DNA of 64,000 nucleotides from assembly GCA_965203795.1 (NCBI GenBank), contig OZ241915.1, positions 2,356,001 to 2,420,000 on the forward strand, given 5' to 3'. The notes under the pieces are model-generated. The model was not told where the DNA came from, did no database searches, and worked only from the letters and a program-made list of their open reading frames with translations. Origin of the DNA: CBDBBY01 sp965203795. Its GTDB lineage: Bacteria > Pseudomonadota > Alphaproteobacteria > Rhodobacterales > Rhodobacteraceae. The translations under genes were made by a program, and so were the position numbers. Shown here one piece after another: positions 27,042-36,086 of the stretch. The first letter of the stretch is position 1; every line of letters begins with the position of its first letter.

Positions 27042-27220
27042 GGCGCCATCCCTCCTCGTTCCTGCCTTTGCCCGCCGCTCGCAGGCGTCGAATGCCTGCG
27101 CGGCCGCAAATCCTGCCCCGGCGACTCCGGCTGCAATCCGATGCCGCCAGCAAGGCGCATCCGGCTATTGCTGATGGGCACCCGCCGCACGGCCTCGATC
27201 CGGCCGAAGGAAACTTGCGT

Positions 27221-27295
27221 TGGCTGGGGTGGAAGGATTCGAACCTTCGGTACACGGTACCAAAAACCGCTGCCTTACCGCTTGGCTACACCCCA
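27221..27295 (-). tRNA. tRNA-Gln (TTG)
   Basis: A 75-nt cloverleaf with encoded CCA. The acceptor is TGGGGTG/CACCCCA, the D arm AGCCAAGCGGTAAGGC is typical of tRNA-Gln, the anticodon loop TTTTGGT gives TTG, and the T loop is TTCGAAT. It lies between the LigM-like gene and mmcB. Confidence 0.95.
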
Positions 27296-27389
27296 GCGCG
27301 GGAACGGCGGACTTAGCCCTTCGCACGAAGTGCCGCAACCCCTCGGGAATGCTGCCGCGCCATCGCACGCGGCGGGTCGCGGAATGGCA

Positions 27390-27869
27390 TCAAGCACCCC
27401 GCGGCATGTCGAAGGTGTCGGGAGTCCGCAGCCGCTCCAAGTTCGCAGCCTCCCGAGCCGACCAAAGCCGCTGCGCAGCCGTCCTGCCGAATTTGAGCGA
27501 CAGCTTCTTCCGCCGAGCGGCCGGCAGTTTCGCTTCCTCGCCGTATCTGACGATTTCCGCGTCGTAGGGGTCCGCGATGATGAGTCCGGTCAGCCCAGGC
27601 AGCAATTCGACGGGAAAGCTCGTGTCCACGGCCCAGAAGAACCGGTCGCAATATGGAAGGTATCCCTCCCATTTGGAATCCGAAACGAAATCCAGACGGG
27701 ACGATTTGCACTCGACGATCCAGATCTCCCCGCGGAGGCCGACCGCGAATACGTCCGCCCTAAGGCCGGGTTCCGGCGCGAATTCCTCAAGCGAACAGAA
27801 GTCGTGATGGCGCAGATGGCGGCAAACGCCCCGCGCAAGAAGTTGTCCCGGCTTCACGGCCGCCGGCAT
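27390..27869 (-). CDS. mmcB: MmcB-family DNA repair protein
   Basis: A 159-aa protein from the ATG at 27869, chosen because similarity begins there (LARGVCRHLRHHDFCSLEEF). It has the nuclease-like core RADVFAVGLRGEIWIVECKS, where D, E and K are the expected PD-(D/E)xK residues, then YCDRFFWAVDTSFPVELLP and GLIIADPYDAEIVR. MmcB is an SOS-linked mitomycin-C resistance protein characteristic of Alphaproteobacteria. It converges with the IS1634 fragment downstream of fau's leader. Confidence 0.85.
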   Translation of the reverse strand: MPAAVKPGQLLARGVCRHLRHHDFCSLEEFAPEPGLRADVFAVGLRGEIWIVECKSSRLDFVSDSKWEGYLPYCDRFFWAVDTSFPVELLPGLTGLIIADPYDAEIVRYGEEAKLPAARRKKLSLKFGRTAAQRLWSAREAANLERLRTPDTFDMPRGA

Positions 27870-28175
27870 GCCCGCCCTACCGGCATTTGCGCAATTGTTC
27901 TCCGCATTCGAACCTCTCGCGCTCCGCATCCGGAGGGAATTGGCCGCACGGGCCTGTCCTGGCAAACCGGCCAAATCCTGCAATACACGCAGCCGAGTCT
28001 AGACTGAACTTCACGGGCTTCAAGCCGCCTGAATGACGCGCAAGATGTTGTTTAGAAACGTCTTTTCTCCGGAACGGGCCGATTCCGACCTGCCATAGCA
28101 TTCCCATGAAAGCTTCGAGCAGGAAATCCGCGTTCCCGGATTGTACAAGGAATCGGCCTGTGGCAGGCGGTTCCC

Positions 28176-28390
28176 ATGGACTGCCGAATCGACACGATCC
28201 CGAACCGGGGCCACCCGTCCACGATCCTGCTCCGCCGCCACTGGCGCGAAGGCAGGCGCGTCCGCAAGGAGACCGTCGCCAACCCCGCCCGCCGCCGCGA
28301 TCCTCGGCGCCATGAAGGACCTGGGCTTCGAGCGGATTCTGGGCCGCGGGGACTGCCACAACCGGCGCCTAGCTCTCGGCTCCTCCGGAA
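28176..28390 (+). pseudogene. IS1634-family N-terminal fragment
   Basis: The frame from 28176 reads MDCRIDTIPNRGHPSTILLR and HWREGRRVRKETVANP, the IS1634 start; after a frame change AAILGAMKDLGFERIL follows. The remaining three quarters of the transposase is missing. The piece lies in the upstream region of the fau operon. Confidence 0.7.
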
Positions 28391-28677
28391 CCATCCCGGC
28401 GGTCACGACCCCGGCACCCGGCCAGCGCCGGGCGTTCGAGCTGCCGGGCGTCGACCTGGCAAGAATGTTCCCAGCGGCTGGCAGATGGAAAACGGAAAAA
28501 GGCCTTGCAGGCAAGGGAAAATTGCGTTTTTGGCCCGTGAAGCTCAGTCTAGACAATCAGACGCGCGAGCCGCAACAGGCGGAAGCGGGTTTCAGCGAGT
28601 GCCGGAATTCGAGCTGCCCGCGTCGCCATGAATCAGGCAGGGCTGCGACGGCCCGGAACCGGCAAGGAAAGGCGTGA
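28391..28677. other. Leader region of the fau operon
   Basis: No gene is seen. In many Proteobacteria the 6S RNA gene lies upstream of this ligase; I could not recognise its hairpin here. No clear promoter. Confidence 0.25.
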
Positions 28678-29259
28678 ATGGAAAGTGGGCTAGCGAAGGC
28701 AAAGCACCGGGAACGGAAGGCGGCGGCGGAACGGCGGGCGGCATGCGCCAGCAGGGCGGCTGCCGAAGACGCGGCGAAGCTGCTCGCAAACCTGGTCCGA
28801 TCCTATCCACTAGATTGGCCGGTTTCCGGCTATTTGCCGTTCCGCACCGAAATCGACCCGCTGCCGGCGATGACCGAGCTCCACAACGACGGCCGAAGCG
28901 TCTGCGTTCCGGTTGTCGCGCGGCCGGGACTGCGGCTGCTGTTCCGGGAATGGATTCCCGGCGCTGCCCTCCGGAGGGATGCGCACGGAATCGAGGTTCC
29001 TGTTGAAGATTCAAGAATCGAGCCTCGGGTGATCGTCGCGCCGCTGCTTGCCTTCGACCGCGAAGGCGCAAGGCTCGGATACGGCGGAGGATACTACGAC
29101 CTCACGTTGGAAGCGCTCCGGCGCGCCGGGGCCGCGGTTGCTGTCGGCTTTGCATTCGCCGGGCAGGAAACTACAAGCGTTCCTTCGGACTCCGGCGATC
29201 AGAGACTGGACATCGTGGTAACCGAGAACGAGGTCATCCGGATCGTGAAGGCGGACTAG
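28678..29259 (+). CDS. fau: 5-formyltetrahydrofolate cyclo-ligase
   Basis: A 193-aa enzyme that converts 5-formyl-THF with ATP to 5,10-methenyl-THF. An N-terminal arginine- and alanine-rich helix is followed by GYLPFRTEIDPLP, the substrate region WIPGAALRRDAHGIEVP, and the nucleotide-binding motif APLLAFDREGARLGYGGGYY. It is the first gene of a tight operon (16 bp to the ymdB-like gene). The link to the nearby LigM-like demethylase is through one-carbon folates only. Confidence 0.92.
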   Translation: MESGLAKAKHRERKAAAERRAACASRAAAEDAAKLLANLVRSYPLDWPVSGYLPFRTEIDPLPAMTELHNDGRSVCVPVVARPGLRLLFREWIPGAALRRDAHGIEVPVEDSRIEPRVIVAPLLAFDREGARLGYGGGYYDLTLEALRRAGAAVAVGFAFAGQETTSVPSDSGDQRLDIVVTENEVIRIVKAD

Positions 29260-29274
29260 GCCGCGGCGATTGCG

Positions 29275-30087
29275 ATGCGCGTCCTGTTTCTTGGAGACGT
29301 CATGGGCCGGTCCGGCCGGGAGGCGATCGCGCGGCGCCTGCCCTCGCTGCGCGAGGGATGGCGCTTGGATTTCGTCGCGGCGAACGCCGAAAACGCGACG
29401 CAGGGCAACGGTCTGACGCCCGCGCACGCGAAGGACCTTTTGTCGTCCGGCGTCGACTGCATCACGCTGGGCGACCACGCGTTCGACCAGAGGCAGATGA
29501 TCCAGTTCGCAGAGTCCGAGCCCCGGGTGGTAACGCCGATTAATTTCGCAAGAGCCGCGCCGGGAAAGGGCGCGCGCGTCTACACCGCCGACAGACTCAA
29601 GAGGATACTGGTCGTGTCCGCGCTTGGCCGCGTGTTCATGAAGCAGCCGTTCGACGACCCGTTCCGGCAGGTGAGCCAGGCGCTCGACCGGCACCCGCTC
29701 GGTTCGGCCGCGGACGCGGCGATCATCGACTTCCATGCCGAAGCCACGTCCGAAAAGATGGCGATGGGCCACTGGTGCGACGGGCGGGCATCGCTTGTGG
29801 CGGGAACGCATACCCACGTTCCGACCGCGGACGCGAAGATTCTCGCAAAGGGCACCGCGTACATTTCCGATGTCGGAATGTGCGGCGACTACGATTCAGT
29901 GATCGGCGTTCGCAAGGAGGAGCCGATGCGCCGCTTCACGACCGGGATGAAAGGCGGCAAGCTTGAGCCGTCGAACGGCGAGGCGTCGATTTGTGGGGTC
30001 TTCGTTGAAACTTGCCCGGACTCGGGCCTCGCCCGGCGGGTCGCCCCGGTGCGGGTCGGCGGCGATCTGCCCCAAGCGGAACCCTGA
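29275..30087 (+). CDS. YmdB-type metallophosphoesterase (TIGR00282)
   Basis: A 270-aa binuclear metal phosphoesterase. Metal-binding motifs are FLGDVMGRSGREAI (N-terminus), NAENATQGNGL, GDHAFDQRQM, then IDFHAEATSEKMAMGHWCDG and AGTHTHVPTADAKIL. Relatives (B. subtilis YmdB) hydrolyse 2',3'-cyclic nucleotides and affect biofilm and mRNA turnover. It sits between fau and a glycosyltransferase with short gaps on both sides, an order common in Alphaproteobacteria for fau-ymdB. Confidence 0.88.
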   Translation: MRVLFLGDVMGRSGREAIARRLPSLREGWRLDFVAANAENATQGNGLTPAHAKDLLSSGVDCITLGDHAFDQRQMIQFAESEPRVVTPINFARAAPGKGARVYTADRLKRILVVSALGRVFMKQPFDDPFRQVSQALDRHPLGSAADAAIIDFHAEATSEKMAMGHWCDGRASLVAGTHTHVPTADAKILAKGTAYISDVGMCGDYDSVIGVRKEEPMRRFTTGMKGGKLEPSNGEASICGVFVETCPDSGLARRVAPVRVGGDLPQAEP

Positions 30088-30099
30088 TCCGCCGCTCCC

Positions 30100-30792
30100 G
30101 TGCGAGCGCCGCTCTCGATCATCGTTCCGACCCTGGACTCCGCCGGCTCAATCGCGCCGACAGCGGCGTGCCTGCTTGAGGGCGTCGACCGCGGCATCGT
30201 CAGGGAGGTGGTGCTAAGCGACGGCGGATCGTCCGACGGCATCGAAGCGATCGCCGAAGAGCTGGGCGCGGAGTTCGTGCGATCCGCACGCGGGCGGGGA
30301 ACCCAGCTTGCAGCGGGCGCCAAGGCAGCCCAAGGCGAATGGCTGATGTTCCTTCACGCGGATACCCGACTCGCATCCGGCTGGAGCGCCGCGGCGGCGG
30401 CCCATATGGAATCCCGGCCGGACATGGCGGGCTTTTTTCGTCTCCGTTTCGATGCCAGCGGCGCTGGGCCGGCCTTTGTCGCCGCTTGGGCGAACTTCCG
30501 GTCCCGGCGGCTCGGGCTTCCCTACGGAGATCAGGGGCTTTTGATTTCAAGGAAGACCTATGACGCGGTCGGCGGGTATTCCGAGATTCCGCTCATGGAG
30601 GATGTCGAGATCGCCCGTCGGCTCAAAGGCAGGCTGCGACTGCTCGAATGCGACGCCGTGACGCGCGCCGACCGCTACGTCCAAGACGGCTGGCTGCGCC
30701 GGGGGAGCCGGAATTTGGCGACGCTCGCCAAATACCTCGCGGGAACCCCGGCAAAACGCTTGCTCGATGGCTACGAAGGAAAAAGCCGCTGA
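30100..30792 (+). CDS. Family 2 glycosyltransferase, TIGR04283 type
   Basis: A 230-aa cytosolic GT-A enzyme starting at GTG 30100, 12 bp after the ymdB-like stop. Motifs are IIVPTLDSAGSI, LSDGGSSDG, GAKAAQGEWLMFLHADTRL (DxD-like) and LMEDVEIARRLKGR. There is no C-terminal membrane helix, unlike many GT2 proteins. This subgroup often accompanies a TIGR04282 partner, which is absent here. Sugar donor and acceptor unknown. Confidence 0.8.
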   Translation: MRAPLSIIVPTLDSAGSIAPTAACLLEGVDRGIVREVVLSDGGSSDGIEAIAEELGAEFVRSARGRGTQLAAGAKAAQGEWLMFLHADTRLASGWSAAAAAHMESRPDMAGFFRLRFDASGAGPAFVAAWANFRSRRLGLPYGDQGLLISRKTYDAVGGYSEIPLMEDVEIARRLKGRLRLLECDAVTRADRYVQDGWLRRGSRNLATLAKYLAGTPAKRLLDGYEGKSR

Positions 30793-30862
30793 ACGCCGGG
30801 CGCCGAAGCGGCGCCGACGAACGGGCATCCGGCTCCTATGAGGCTTGGTTCGCTTGCGACAC

Positions 30863-32629
30863 TCAGGCTTGGCTTGCTTCCGACTCGTAGAGGTCCCGGT
30901 AGATGCCGCGCCGGCCCATCAGCTCCTCGTGCGTTCCGCGTTCGGCCAACTTGCCCTTGTCGAGCACGAATATTGAGTCGGCATCCCGCAAGGTCGTAAG
31001 GTGGTGGGCGACAATGATGACCGTGCGATCACCGTAGATCTCCGCAATGTTCTCGTGGATTCGGCTTGCGGTCTTCGAATCCAGCTCGGAAGTCGACTCG
31101 TCCAGAAGCAGAATGCGCGTCCCCTTGATCAATGCGCGCGCAATCGCCACCCTTTGGCACTGTCCGCCGGACAGGTTGGATCCTCTGGGACCGCAACGGT
31201 AGTCGAGGCCGTCTTCCCGGTCTTGCGCGAAGTCCAGGACCAACGCCGCGCGCACCGCCCGGTCGAATTCGTCCGCGACCGCGCCGGGATTGCCGAGTTC
31301 GATGTTCTCCCGGATGCTCATGTCGAAAATCCCGGGGTTCTGCGGAACAACCGCGAACGAGGCTCTAAGGTCCTGGACCGGAATCTCCCTGATGTCCCGG
31401 CCCCCTATGGCCACGGTCCCTGAACGGGCTTCGAATAGCCGGGTCACGAGATTGATCAGCGTGGATTTGCCGGCGCCGGACAAGCCGACGAGCCCCGTCG
31501 TGCCGCCCTCCCTGAATTCCGCCGAAAACCCGTCGAGCACCGGCGTACCGCCGAAGTCGAACGAAACGCCCTCGAAACGCAGATCCGACTTTCCGGTCCC
31601 GGCCGGAGCTCGGCTTTCGGGGCCAGGTCCGACAATGTCCGGGGCGAGTTCGAACACCGAGTGCACGCGCTCGAATGAAACCTTCGCCCTCGCCCAGCTC
31701 GCCGCGAAGTGGCCGAGCCGCTTCAGCGGGTCGAACAGGAGGATCACCGCGGTAAAGAAGCTCATGAATTGGCCGAGCGTCTTCTTGCCTTCGATGACCT
31801 CGGCCCCGGCCAACAGCAGCATCGCAAAAAAACCGAGGCCGGCGACCAGATCGACCATTGCCGGAACGCCCGACATGCCGACTTCAGTCCGAACGACGTC
31901 CCTCCGGTTCTGCAGCGAGCTTTCGCGGAACTTCCCGAGCAGGACATCCTTCACGCCGAAAAGCTTGATTACGAGGATTCCGTGGAAGATCTCGTCGAGC
32001 AATGCCGAAAGCCTCGCGGACGTTCCCCTCTCGGACTGCGACGCGCGTCTGGTCAGCTTCTGCATCAGCAGCACGGGAAAGACGAGCAGCGGAATCCCGG
32101 CGACTGCCAGCGCGGTCCACAGCCAGTCGATGTTCACTGCGACGACAATCAGCGAAACGAGGGCGATGCAGTCCCGGATCGCAGGAGCGACCAAGGTGGA
32201 CCAGACCGCCTTGACGTTGTCGGTATCCCGGAGAACCCGCTCAATGAGGCTTCCAGGCTCGTTGCTTATGAAGAATGGATAGTCGAGCAGCATCACGCGC
32301 CGCATCATGTCGAGCCTGAGATCGAACTTGATCCACTCGCCGACGCGGGAGGTAATCCATCGCTGGAGGAACCCGGACACGCCCCGGGCCGCGAAGACGG
32401 CGAATACCATTGCTCCCAGCACCACGAGCTTCGCTTCGTTCTTTTCAAGGAACACGGTGTCGAACATCGGGCCGATAAGGTAGCTGAGCACGCCGAGCAT
32501 GCTCCCCTGCACGGCCATGAAAAGCAGCGCGGCAATTATCCACAGCATGCGCCGCCGGACGTACTGCCGCCAAAACCACTTCAGCAGAACCTTGGTGCCC
32601 TGCTTCTCGTATGCGGCTTCCAGGTTCAA
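30863..32629 (-). CDS. MsbA-like ABC exporter (half-transporter)
   Basis: A 588-aa fused membrane and ATPase protein. Six transmembrane helices lie in residues about 20-310, and the nucleotide-binding domain has Walker A GLSGAGKST (about 380), signature LSGGQCQRVAIARAL, Walker B ILLLDESTSELD and the switch histidine in IVAHHLTT. It works as a homodimer; lipid A, lipids or drugs are typical substrates of this group, and the exact one cannot be read. It converges with the glycosyltransferase operon. Confidence 0.85.
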   Translation of the reverse strand: MNLEAAYEKQGTKVLLKWFWRQYVRRRMLWIIAALLFMAVQGSMLGVLSYLIGPMFDTVFLEKNEAKLVVLGAMVFAVFAARGVSGFLQRWITSRVGEWIKFDLRLDMMRRVMLLDYPFFISNEPGSLIERVLRDTDNVKAVWSTLVAPAIRDCIALVSLIVVAVNIDWLWTALAVAGIPLLVFPVLLMQKLTRRASQSERGTSARLSALLDEIFHGILVIKLFGVKDVLLGKFRESSLQNRRDVVRTEVGMSGVPAMVDLVAGLGFFAMLLLAGAEVIEGKKTLGQFMSFFTAVILLFDPLKRLGHFAASWARAKVSFERVHSVFELAPDIVGPGPESRAPAGTGKSDLRFEGVSFDFGGTPVLDGFSAEFREGGTTGLVGLSGAGKSTLINLVTRLFEARSGTVAIGGRDIREIPVQDLRASFAVVPQNPGIFDMSIRENIELGNPGAVADEFDRAVRAALVLDFAQDREDGLDYRCGPRGSNLSGGQCQRVAIARALIKGTRILLLDESTSELDSKTASRIHENIAEIYGDRTVIIVAHHLTTLRDADSIFVLDKGKLAERGTHEELMGRRGIYRDLYESEASQA

Positions 32630-32966
32630 TCCGGCACCCCGCGCCTTCGCGGAGCGAACCTACCGCGGGCCGGTCGGAATTGCTCTCCGCAAAATCGGGA
32701 AGTTATAGATTCGAACGCCGCTTCCGCACAACGCCGCCCTTTGTCGGCGGCCGATAAAATGCGGAAACAGTCTTTACCTCCGCTTTTTTTTGTGGCAAGC
32801 ACGGCCCAATGGCGTCGGCGCAGTTCGCGTGAGCACTGAAGCTCTTTCCGGGCAGGACACGCCGGGAAGACTCGGAGTCGGCACGAACATGGGTTTGCCT
32901 ATCCGCTACCGGTGCGGTGCGAGGACGCTAAGGGAACACGGAACCAATATTGACGGAGACGTACTG
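32630..32966 (+). promoter_or_regulatory. Leader of TbpB-like lipoprotein 1 with conserved motif
   Basis: This 337-bp gap holds, at 32823-32844, a motif GTTCGCGYGARCACTGAAGC that recurs 116-122 nt before the start of the second lipoprotein gene (55883-55904) with two mismatches. It may be part of a promoter, a 5' UTR element or the footprint of an old duplication. A T-run at about 32785 precedes it. The ribosome site GGAGAC is 9 nt before the ATG. Confidence 0.5.
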
Positions 32967-34808
32967 ATGAACACGAAACTTGTCGCGGCCATGGCGTGCG
33001 TTGTGGCCTTAGCGCTCGGCGCCTGCGCCGGCGGCGCCCCGGCGCCGACGACGCCGACGACGCCCGGCGAACCCACCGACCCGGGCACGGACGCGCGGAC
33101 GGACGCCCAGAAGACTTTCGACGACGCTCTGACCGCTGCCCAAGCGACGCTGATGACGGCCCGGGCGGGCGTGGACAGCGCGGTGGAGCTAGCCCGCGCC
33201 GCGGACACGGCCGCGAAGCGGACCGCCGCGACAACGGCGCTCACGAACGCGAGGACGGCTTTGACGAACGCCGTGAACGCGATAAAGAACCTGGCGGTGC
33301 CGTCCGGCGACGCGAACAGGCGGGGGCGCAAGGAAGCGGCGGCGACCGCGGCCGACGCCGCCTTGACCGCGGACACCGCCAAGCTGACCGCCGGCGAGGC
33401 CGCCATCAGAACCTCGGCCAACGCCGGAACCTGGTTCGGAAGGACGGCGTACATCCCGAGAGCGGACAACCGGGCGGAGGTCAAGGCCGCGACCGTCGTG
33501 CGCCGGAACCGGAACAAGGGCACCACCCCGGATGCGAACCATGCCGACCTGCTGGACGACGACAGCTTTCCGGTGGTCCAGTACGCGGCCGGCAAGTACG
33601 TGATATCCGAAGGCCAGGCCACCGGCGGCGAATGGCTCCGGATGCGGGGGTTCGATGTCAGCAAAAAAGTTCGCAATACCGGTCTGGAGATTCATGCGGA
33701 CGGGGCCAACGTAAATGCTGCGACGCCATCAACGAACTTGATTGCCGGGCTGAAGATCACCTCCGGCGGCCTCGCGGTGCAGCTGGGCGGCCATGGCGCG
33801 GGCGGCGCGGATTTCATAAGGAACCCCCCCAACGTCAACGCCGACAACAGGATTGAGGCCAGACTCGCGGATGCGACCCCCGACGCGGCGGGCTGGGATC
33901 TGACCTTGACGTTCGGGGCTCCGCAGCCCGCCCCCGACGGCAACGGCGAATTCTACTGGACATCGCCGCTGTACGAGGACGAAAGCCAGAGAGAGCACCT
34001 GACGACAAGACGGGCGGGAGGCGGCACAGGCGCATTGAAAGAGCAAGTCAACCAGCTGGGCACGTACCAGGTCTGGCTGAGCAATTTCATCGAAGCCGAT
34101 TACGGCCTCGAGCCGACCCAGGGAGGCTCGAATCCGGGCGACGACGAGTACCGCTTCCTGAAATACGCGGCTTACGGCATGATGACGTTCGCCACCAGCC
34201 GCAACTATGACGTCCGCGTTCCCGGCCGGGTCCACGCCTTCTACGTCGGCTACGACGCGTTCAAGGACGAGGCGGGGAAGCAGCCGGACGACATCAGCGA
34301 CGCCAACAAGCTCACGGCCGCGAAATTCGTCGGACGCACGATAGCGCGCACGACGCCGACCGAATACGTCGCTGACTCTTTCCGAGTGCTGGTCGATGTC
34401 GCCAACGGCAAGAGGCTTCGCGGCGACGTGGAGCTGACAGTGACGATCACGGATGCGACCCAGACGGTTTCCGGCCATGTCGACGGCCTGCAGTGGTATG
34501 ACGGGACGACCGGGAGGTGGGCGACATACGCCAACGTCCATTCGAGAGTCGCCTTCGCGGAAGCGACCATCGGGAGCGACGGCACGTTCAACGCCAGTGC
34601 CGATGCAAGAAACGCCGCCAACAGCGACAATGACGACGCGTTCGGATCAGGGCACTACTGGGGCGCGTTTCTCGGACCACATAACGACCTGGAAGCGGCA
34701 GGCTGGTGGTTTGTGCCTACTGACGAAACTCAAAGCACAACGAACGGGGAAGGGCTGCTAGGCAGCTTCGGAGCGAAGCAGGAGCCCGCCTCGTCCGACG
34801 ACGAATAG
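32967..34808 (+). CDS. TbpB-like surface lipoprotein 1
   Basis: A 613-aa protein. The ATG at 32967 gives a clean lipoprotein signal with lipobox LGAC (Cys20). Then come a Thr/Pro linker (22-45), an alanine-rich helical or coiled-coil region (about 47-150), and a long beta-rich part. The C-terminus (GHYWGAFLGPHNDLEAAGWW, LLGSFGAKQE) resembles the beta-barrel end of transferrin-binding protein B-like lipoproteins. A paralogue of the same layout is at 56.0 kb; shared runs include FYVGYDAFKDEAGK and GDVELTVTI. Ligand unknown. Confidence 0.7.
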   Translation: MNTKLVAAMACVVALALGACAGGAPAPTTPTTPGEPTDPGTDARTDAQKTFDDALTAAQATLMTARAGVDSAVELARAADTAAKRTAATTALTNARTALTNAVNAIKNLAVPSGDANRRGRKEAAATAADAALTADTAKLTAGEAAIRTSANAGTWFGRTAYIPRADNRAEVKAATVVRRNRNKGTTPDANHADLLDDDSFPVVQYAAGKYVISEGQATGGEWLRMRGFDVSKKVRNTGLEIHADGANVNAATPSTNLIAGLKITSGGLAVQLGGHGAGGADFIRNPPNVNADNRIEARLADATPDAAGWDLTLTFGAPQPAPDGNGEFYWTSPLYEDESQREHLTTRRAGGGTGALKEQVNQLGTYQVWLSNFIEADYGLEPTQGGSNPGDDEYRFLKYAAYGMMTFATSRNYDVRVPGRVHAFYVGYDAFKDEAGKQPDDISDANKLTAAKFVGRTIARTTPTEYVADSFRVLVDVANGKRLRGDVELTVTITDATQTVSGHVDGLQWYDGTTGRWATYANVHSRVAFAEATIGSDGTFNASADARNAANSDNDDAFGSGHYWGAFLGPHNDLEAAGWWFVPTDETQSTTNGEGLLGSFGAKQEPASSDDE

Positions 34809-34845
34809 GAATCCATCCGAAGCTGGAAGCTGATTGGGTTCAGGC

Positions 34846-34887
34846 ATCGTTGGCGCTCCGCCCGCTGCGGGTCGGAGCGCCAACGAT
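34846..34887. terminator. Hairpin after TbpB-like lipoprotein 1
   Basis: A 15-bp perfect stem, ATCGTTGGCGCTCCG at 34846-34860 pairing with 34873-34887, with a 12-nt loop, 37 bp after the stop codon. No T-run follows, so termination may be imperfect, or the hairpin may protect the 3' end. Confidence 0.6.
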
Positions 34888-34986
34888 TGGGAATGTTCGA
34901 TGCCGGCTTCGCGGCAGCCCAAATAGCTGAAATGGGCATCAAAGCGACCCGCAATGGCAGCAATCACGCGATACGGGAGTGAGGCC

Positions 34987-35277
34987 ATGGAAGCCGTTCA
35001 CGGGACGGGGCAGGAATTGACCGAGGCGAAGGCCATGCCGAAGCTCACCATGCGGAGTTTCGACGAGATGCGCCTTTTTCCGATCGAGGAGATGACGCCG
35101 ACGGAAATTCGCGAACTCCGGCTTCGCGAGCATGTGAGCCAAGCCGTATTCGCCCGCTATCTCAATGTGACGGCTGGTTTGGTGAGCCAATGGGAATGCG
35201 GAGCGAAGCGTCCTGGCGGCGCTTCATTGAAACTGCTGAATTTGGTCGCAAAGAACGGATTGAGTGCAGTCTCCTAA
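34987..35277 (+). CDS. HigA/NadS-like HTH protein
   Basis: A 96-aa protein from the ATG at 34987, preceded by GGGAGTGAGG. A C-terminal XRE helix-turn-helix follows the run IRELRLREHVSQAVFARYL and VTAGLVSQWECGAKRP, as in antitoxins of the HigA/NadS group. Its toxin partner should be directly upstream but is not found, so it is an orphan antitoxin or regulator. Confidence 0.72.
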   Translation: MEAVHGTGQELTEAKAMPKLTMRSFDEMRLFPIEEMTPTEIRELRLREHVSQAVFARYLNVTAGLVSQWECGAKRPGGASLKLLNLVAKNGLSAVS

Positions 35278-35455
35278 CGGCATTCTCCGCGGTCGTTCCG
35301 CGGACCACGGAGCGCATCCAGCCCAGCCTTGAGACGGGCTGGAATTTCGGCACGTGACGGAAGCCTTGACGTAGGGACGGCAAAAGCCCGCGTCATCGTT
35401 GAAGGCATTCCTTTCGAAAACCGCGGCGGATCGGAGAAGAACGTTTCAAGCAGCT
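35278..35455. other. Short gap, nothing recognised
   Basis: About 180 bp between the HTH gene and an IS5 fragment. No feature supported. Confidence 0.3.
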
Positions 35456-35584
35456 GGACGCCTCCGGAAACCTGGCGCTTGCGCGGGTCTGTGATTCACA
35501 GGATCAGCAGCACTGGAGGCGGGGACGGCGAAGCAGCCTGGATTTTGGGACGCCGAGGAGCGTTTGGAAGAGATTTCGGCGGAT
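35456..35584 (+). repeat. IS5-family 5' end fragment
   Basis: It begins with the IS5 tip GGACGCCTCCGGAAACC and follows the other copies into the first codons of the transposase (ILGRRGAFGRDF in an off frame). It breaks off at about codon 20. No right end is present. Confidence 0.8.
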
Positions 35585-36086
35585 CGACGAACTCCTCAAA
35601 AGGCGCTGTGTGAACCAAGGTCGCTACAAGAATCGAACAGCTGGAATAGACAACGGTATCCGTTCTCAACATCCGAGCGCGGAACGTGGCCCTGAAAGCA
35701 GGTCTGGGGAGCACAGCAAACAGCCGCCATCTGCGATAGGAAAGCCGCCGAATTGGGAGTGCCATAAGTCCCGAACCCTGATACATCCCGCGCTCGCTTC
35801 AAGGCGCGCTGCGCGGATCGCAAACCGGAGAGCCCGTTCGCATGTCCATTCATGAAGCCCATGGCCCTGTCGGACCCGTCGGCGCGCCGATCCTGTTCGG
35901 CACAATAGCCGGCGGTTCGGCGGCCGGCCCAAGTGGATTGGCCACCGCAGGACTTCCGCCGACGCGGTTGAGCGCCGCTCGCGGGCAGCCCGGTCGAAAC
36001 AGCAAGCCTCCGAAAGCCGAGGGAAGCCCGCCGAGGCTCGTCGCAGACGCTTCCCGCCAAGCCGGATTCGCGGCTGCGGGGCATCC
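35585..36086. other. Gap before the aminotransferase gene
   Basis: About 500 bp without an identifiable gene. Open frames on both strands look like chance products of G+C-rich sequence. It may include decayed mobile DNA, as it follows an IS5 fragment. Confidence 0.3.

Noticed and set aside
21100..27295. Integration of the island at tRNA-His or tRNA-Gln
   Set aside because: I found no second copy of either tRNA 3' end and no integrase gene, so an attachment site cannot be claimed.
28391..28677. 6S RNA gene upstream of the 5-formyl-THF cyclo-ligase
   Set aside because: The position is right by synteny but I could not recognise the long bulged hairpin; a covariance-model search would decide.
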